A DNA stretch of 41,033 nt from Actinomycetota bacterium. GTDB lineage: Bacteria > Actinomycetota > Acidimicrobiia > Acidimicrobiales > Acidimicrobilacustridaceae. The position numbers and the translations under genes are program-made. Shown piece by piece: positions 36,726-41,033 of the stretch. The notes beneath the pieces were generated by a model. That model ran no database searches. It was not told where the DNA came from and saw only the letters and a program-made list of their open reading frames with translations. The stretch covers positions 1 to 41,033 of the forward strand of contig WLFD01000004.1 in NCBI GenBank assembly GCA_009703925.1. Direction: 5' to 3'. How positions within the stretch are numbered: position 1 is the stretch's first letter; the number at the start of each line of letters is the position of its first letter.

Positions 36726-36932
36726 ATGAAGGCCGATATCCATCCCAATTACGTCGAAGCATCCGTGAAGTGTTCCTGTGGGAACACTTTCACGACTCGA
36801 TCGACCCAGTCCGAGCTCACCTCGGAACTCTGCAACGAGTGCCACCCGTTCTACACGGGCAAGCAGAAGCTCGTTGACACCGGTGGTCGTATCGAGAAGT
36901 TCGAGAAGCGCTACGGCACCCGCCGCAAATAG
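36726..36932 (+). CDS. rpmE: 50S ribosomal protein L31 (four-Cys, Zn-binding form)
   Basis: [22 protein letters not shown]...[32 protein letters not shown]. Confidence 0.97.
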   Translation: MKADIHPNYVEASVKCSCGNTFTTRSTQSELTSELCNECHPFYTGKQKLVDTGGRIEKFEKRYGTRRK

Positions 36933-38001
36933 CGGTACCGCCGAGCGATTCGAACACAAGGGACCAACCGTTCCTCTCGACCCCGAGCAACGCTCGCGCC
37001 TGCTCACAGCCAAGGCGCGCACGCTTGTCGCCGATCATCTCGGTGACTCGTCTGCTCCCGATTCCGAACTGATCGTCGGCTCCTTCCCCGGCGGTGCGAC
37101 TGTCCGCGTCGGAACCCGAGGTTGGGTTCTGCTCGATGCCGGGGCTGAACGCGGCTTCGGTGCTGCTCTCGCCTGGTCTCGACGCGGAGAACTCGAATCG
37201 CTCGACATCATCGCGGATTCCGAAACGGTCGCGGGGATCATGGCCCGTAGGGCGACAGCCTTCGCCGATCCGCCCCGGGTCTGGCAGGCCGTGGGTCGCA
37301 AACTGGTTGAAGCTGTCCCAGCAGGGATAGCGGCACCGGTGGAACCACCTGCGGTGGCGCGCCAACTGGTCGGGATGCTTCTGGATGCCGGGGTCGAGGT
37401 CACCGTGGAACACGGCGAGATCCGCGGTGAACTCCGCGGTCTTGAAGTTGCCCGCATCGTCGTCGATGACGGTGTCGCACGGGTCGAGGTCGGCGTCGGC
37501 CGTCATGACCGCGAAGCTTTCACAATGGTCCATGGCAACCTCCCGACTCCCGCTGCACTTGCATCGGTGGTGCAGAGTGTCGCTGTGCACCGGCGTTCGG
37601 ATGCCGAGGCGCACCCGTTGCGCCAGTTGGCTCCCGAGGCATGGCTCCGATGGCGCATGATCGCCGAACCTTCGTTCGTGGGTGCCGCCGAATTGCGGCC
37701 GGTCGAGCCGCCGATTCCCCGCGAGAGCGTGAAGGACACCCTTGCGGCCATGGCCTTCGGTGTTGATCCCGATGGTCGTCCCGTGATGGTCGCCTGTTCG
37801 GTCGGTATCGACCTCGATGTTGTCCCATCGGCTGCCGATGCCCGATTGGGTCTGGATCCCGAAGCCCGACTCGTGATCGTCCTGCCCGAGCGCGACAACC
37901 ATCCGGTGACCCGGAGTCTGGCTGCGTCACTTGTTCACCCGGCCGAGATCGTCGGCATTGCCGGCGACTGGCGGGTCTTTCCCGGGGATGTGACGCAATG
38001 A
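36883..38001 (+). CDS. Conserved-looking hypothetical protein between rpmE and prfA; start uncertain
   Basis: Open frame with protein-like composition ([36 protein letters not shown]...). First GTG near the gene is at 36883, inside rpmE; no ATG/GTG/TTG seen in frame just after the rpmE stop. Confidence 0.6.
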   Translation: MVVSRSSRSATAPAANSGTAERFEHKGPTVPLDPEQRSRLLTAKARTLVADHLGDSSAPDSELIVGSFPGGATVRVGTRGWVLLDAGAERGFGAALAWSRRGELESLDIIADSETVAGIMARRATAFADPPRVWQAVGRKLVEAVPAGIAAPVEPPAVARQLVGMLLDAGVEVTVEHGEIRGELRGLEVARIVVDDGVARVEVGVGRHDREAFTMVHGNLPTPAALASVVQSVAVHRRSDAEAHPLRQLAPEAWLRWRMIAEPSFVGAAELRPVEPPIPRESVKDTLAAMAFGVDPDGRPVMVACSVGIDLDVVPSAADARLGLDPEARLVIVLPERDNHPVTRSLAASLVHPAEIVGIAGDWRVFPGDVTQ

Positions 38002-39071
38002 GCATGCTCGATCGACTCGACGATCTCGAACGCGAATTCAACGAGGTCGAGGGTTCGCTCGCCGATCCCGTGGTCATCGCAGATCAGAAGAAGTACGCCG
38101 ACCTGAGCCGTCGCTATAGGGACTTGGGCGAGCTTGTCACCCGGCTCCGCGATCTGCGCGATGCCACGGCGGATCTTGCTGCTGCCCGCGAGATGTACAC
38201 CGACGCCGACGCCGAAGACCGCGAGATGCTCCGCGGTGAGATCGCATCCTCCGAAGCTGCGATGGAACGCCTTGACGAAGAGATCAAGGTCCTTCTGCTT
38301 CCCAAGGATCCGAACAACGATCGAAATGTCATTGTCGAGATCCGGGGTGCGGAAGGCGGCGAGGAAGCCAATCTGTTCGCCCGCGACCTTTTCGAGATGT
38401 ATCGGTCGTTCGCCTCTCGTACCGGTTGGAAATTCGAGATCATGGATGCGCAGGCTTCGGATCTCGGTGGATACAGCGATGTCACGTTCCGGCTCGCCGG
38501 TGATGGCGTCTGGAGCCGGATGAAACACGAAGGCGGCGTGCACCGTGTGCAACGGGTGCCGATCACCGAGAGTCAGGGCCGCGTACACACCTCGTCGGCC
38601 ACGGTCACGGTGCTGCCCGAAGCGGAAGAGGTCGACGTCCATCTCGATCCGAACGACCTGCGCGTCGATGTGTACCGCTCGTCGGGTCCCGGTGGTCAGT
38701 CGGTCAACACGACCGACTCGGCAGTGCGAATCACGCACATTCCCACCGGTGTCGTCGTTGCCATGCAGGACGAGAAGAGCCAGATCCAGAACCGGGAGAA
38801 GGCGATGCGGGTCCTGCGCAGTCGCCTGCTTCAGGCCGAGCAGGACAGGCAGGCTGCCGAAGCCTCGGGAGCGCGCAAGGCGCAGACCGGTGGCGGCGGC
38901 CGTTCCGAAAAGATCCGCACGTACAACTTCAAGGAGAACCGCCTCTCCGACCACCGGATCGGACTGACGCTTTACAAGCTCGACAAGATCCTCGGCGGGG
39001 ATCTCGACGAGGTGGTCGACGCGTTGGTTGCCGACGAACGGGCGACCCAACTCCGCGACCGCGAGGCATGA
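37998..39071 (+). CDS. prfA: Peptide chain release factor 1
   Basis: SSGPGGQSVNTTDSAVRITHIPTGVVV (GGQ); RF1-type P-x-T in RVPITESQGRVHTSSATV. Confidence 0.97.
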   Translation: MSMLDRLDDLEREFNEVEGSLADPVVIADQKKYADLSRRYRDLGELVTRLRDLRDATADLAAAREMYTDADAEDREMLRGEIASSEAAMERLDEEIKVLLLPKDPNNDRNVIVEIRGAEGGEEANLFARDLFEMYRSFASRTGWKFEIMDAQASDLGGYSDVTFRLAGDGVWSRMKHEGGVHRVQRVPITESQGRVHTSSATVTVLPEAEEVDVHLDPNDLRVDVYRSSGPGGQSVNTTDSAVRITHIPTGVVVAMQDEKSQIQNREKAMRVLRSRLLQAEQDRQAAEASGARKAQTGGGGRSEKIRTYNFKENRLSDHRIGLTLYKLDKILGGDLDEVVDALVADERATQLRDREA

Positions 39072-39988
39072 GCAACGCGGACGGCACGATCACCTGGCGG
39101 CAGTTGCACGCCGAGGCGGTTCGTCGACTCACCGATGGTGCGTCGGGTGACCCTGCCCAATGCGAAACCGATGCCCGGCGAATCGTCGAGCGCGCTTCCG
39201 GGTTCGAGGGTGCCGACTACGTGCTCGGTCTCGACGATGCCGCCACCGAGCGCGGTGTCCACTTCTTCGACGTCATGCTCGGTCGGCGGCTGACCGGGGA
39301 GCCGCTGCAATATGTCGTCGGCCGCTGGGGATTCCGGAATCTCGACCTGCTCGTCGACAAGCGCGTGCTCATCCCCCGGCCGGAGACGGAGTCTGTCGCC
39401 GGCTGGGCGATTTCGGAACTGAACCTGATCCGTCCCGAGGCCGTTGCGGACGAGCGCCGACTTCTCGCTGTCGATCTGGGCACCGGGTCGGGTGCCATCG
39501 GGTTGGCGATCGCAACAGAATGTTCCCGTGTCGACGTGTGGTTGACGGACGAATCGCCGGACGCGCTCGCAGTGGCGCAGGCAAACCTCACGGGCATAGG
39601 TGGGGCCGGAACCTCCGTCCGGATCGGTGCCGGCTCGTGGTTCGACGCACTTCCCGCTGAACTGGCCGGAACCGTCGATGTGATCGTCAGCAACCCGCCC
39701 TATGTCGCCGACGACGATGAACTGCCTCCCGTGGTTCGGGACTGGGAACCGGGAAGCGCACTTTTCGCCGGCATCGACGGACTCGACGATCTGCGCGTCC
39801 TCGTGGCCGGGGCATCGGAATGGTTGCAACCGCGCGGTTCGCTGGTGTTGGAAATGGCTCCGACACAGGTCGAGGCCGTTGCCGAACTGGCGAGAAGCGC
39901 CGGCTTCGTCGATGTCGAGATCCGTCCCGATCTGACCGGTCGCAACCGGGGCGTCATCGCCCGTCGAGCACATCGAAACGGCGACTGA
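39068..39988 (+). CDS. prmC: Release factor glutamine N5-methyltransferase
   Basis: VDVIVSNPPYVADDDE (NPPY); AVDLGTGSGAIGLAIA; ATGA overlap with prfA. Confidence 0.93.
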   Translation: MSNADGTITWRQLHAEAVRRLTDGASGDPAQCETDARRIVERASGFEGADYVLGLDDAATERGVHFFDVMLGRRLTGEPLQYVVGRWGFRNLDLLVDKRVLIPRPETESVAGWAISELNLIRPEAVADERRLLAVDLGTGSGAIGLAIATECSRVDVWLTDESPDALAVAQANLTGIGGAGTSVRIGAGSWFDALPAELAGTVDVIVSNPPYVADDDELPPVVRDWEPGSALFAGIDGLDDLRVLVAGASEWLQPRGSLVLEMAPTQVEAVAELARSAGFVDVEIRPDLTGRNRGVIARRAHRNGD

Positions 39989-39990
39989 AC

Positions 39991-40824
39991 ATGTCCGTGT
40001 TCCTTGCCCTCCTCGCCTCGCTGATCTGGGGAACCTCGGATTTCCTCGGCGGAACCGTGAGCAAGAAACTGCCGGCCGTCACGACCCTGCTGTGGGCGAA
40101 TCTGCTGGTCCTGCCGGGACTCATGATCGTCACGGTCGTGATCGGTGACCTGCAACTGACTCCCACCACGATCGGTTGGGGCATCGTCGCCGGTATCAGT
40201 GGCTCGCTGGGGATCTGTGCGCTCTATCAGGGCCTGGCCACGGGAGTCATGGGGGTTGTGGCCCCGATAGCGAGCACCTCGGTGGCCATTCCCGTCATCG
40301 TCGGGGTCGTCACGGGTGAAGCGATCGGAGCAGTCCGAGGCTTCGGAATTGCGATGGCGATCGGCGGGATCATCCTCGCCGGAGGGCCATCGGTCCGCGA
40401 ATTCCGTTCGGGTGGCCATCGTCCCCTGCTCTTCGCAGGAGCGGCGGCCGTCCTCATCGGGATCTTTCTGGTTGCCATGGCCAACGGGAGTCAGGAGAGT
40501 GCGCTCTCGACATTGGTGGTCATGAGGATCACCGATGTGGGACTTCTCCTGCCGATGGTGTTCATCCTCGGGCTCACGCGGATCCCCGGTCGATCGGCAG
40601 TCCCTTCGATCGCGTTCATCGGTGCGGCCGATCTCGCCGCCAACGCGCTCTACGGGTTCGCCGTGCACGGATCGCAGATGGCGATCACGGCGGTTCTCGC
40701 GTCGCTCTACCCGGTGGTCACCTTGTTGATGGCCCGACGGATCAACCAGGAACGATTGAACCGCGAGCAGATGATCGGCGTGACTCTGGCAATGGTCGGT
40801 GTCGCCGCCGTCGTTCTCGGCTGA
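39991..40824 (+). CDS. EamA/DMT-superfamily transporter
   Basis: MSVFLALLASLIWGTSDFLGGTVSKKLPAVTTLLWANLLVLPGLM; about 10 TM; PVVTLLMARRINQERLNREQMIGVTLAMVGVAAVVLG. Confidence 0.87.
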   Translation: MSVFLALLASLIWGTSDFLGGTVSKKLPAVTTLLWANLLVLPGLMIVTVVIGDLQLTPTTIGWGIVAGISGSLGICALYQGLATGVMGVVAPIASTSVAIPVIVGVVTGEAIGAVRGFGIAMAIGGIILAGGPSVREFRSGGHRPLLFAGAAAVLIGIFLVAMANGSQESALSTLVVMRITDVGLLLPMVFILGLTRIPGRSAVPSIAFIGAADLAANALYGFAVHGSQMAITAVLASLYPVVTLLMARRINQERLNREQMIGVTLAMVGVAAVVLG

Positions 40825-40846
40825 CGGCAGCGAGGTTCATCCGGAT

Positions 40847-41033
40847 TCAGTAATGCCAGGGGTAATCGGACCAATCAGGATCTCGCTTTTCGAGGAAGGA
40901 ATCGCGACCCTCCGCAGCTTCGTCGGTCATGTAGGCGAGGCGCGTCGCTTCGCCGGCGAAAACCTGTTGGCCGACCAAACCGTCGTCGATGAGGTTGAAC
41001 GAGAACTTCAACATCCGCTGTGCGGTCGGGCTC
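40847..41033 (-). CDS. menB: 1,4-dihydroxy-2-naphthoyl-CoA synthase, C-terminal part (truncated by the window edge)
   Basis: Not in the ORF track. Reverse translation [61 protein letters not shown] has the MenB C-terminal signature. Confidence 0.92.
   Translation of the reverse strand, partial: SPTAQRMLKFSFNLIDDGLVGQQVFAGEATRLAYMTDEAAEGRDSFLEKRDPDWSDYPWHY

Noticed and set aside
1-41033. CRISPR arrays, transposases, integrases, phage or toxin-antitoxin genes
   Set aside because: None seen; gene content is core-chromosomal and no regularly spaced repeats were noticed.

Overview
This 41-kb window is GC-rich and gene-dense. It looks chromosomal and actinobacterial, possibly Acidimicrobiia-like (inferred from gene content and order, not searched). 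I saw no mobile elements, CRISPR arrays or rRNA. I support about 42 CDS and one tRNA-Arg(CCG). Main blocks: (i) an Fe-S locus with a SufR/ArsR-type regulator, a cysteine-desulfurase homologue and a divergent Mrp/ApbC ATPase; (ii) DUF3107 plus two ArsA/Get3-like ATPases, a PdtaS-like kinase and a WhiB; (iii) GDPD, lipid kinase, etfB-etfA; (iv) a SCO1664-family / DUF3090 / phosphomutase cluster; (v) F420-hydrogenase beta-like protein, acyl-CoA dehydrogenase, LCP protein, acyl-CoA ligase, TetR; (vi) murA | argS-lysA ... hom-thrC-apgM-like-rho-rpmE-ORF-prfA-prmC; (vii) the C-terminal end of menB at the right edge. Strongest observations: the cysteine-desulfurase homologue has NO lysine in 388 aa, and the PLP Schiff-base Lys position reads Arg (SGHRFGGP) although the active-site Cys loop is kept. 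The adjacent divergent Mrp lacks the usual CxxC. A 34-bp imperfect palindrome sits between the regulator and mrp and covers the regulator's apparent leaderless -10. Also notable: an apgM-type enzyme in the thrB slot, repeated leaderless promoter spacing, a C-rich/G-poor rho leader, a hairpin inside rpmE, and an ORF overlapping the end of rpmE. All calls are by eye from translated motifs; no database search was run.
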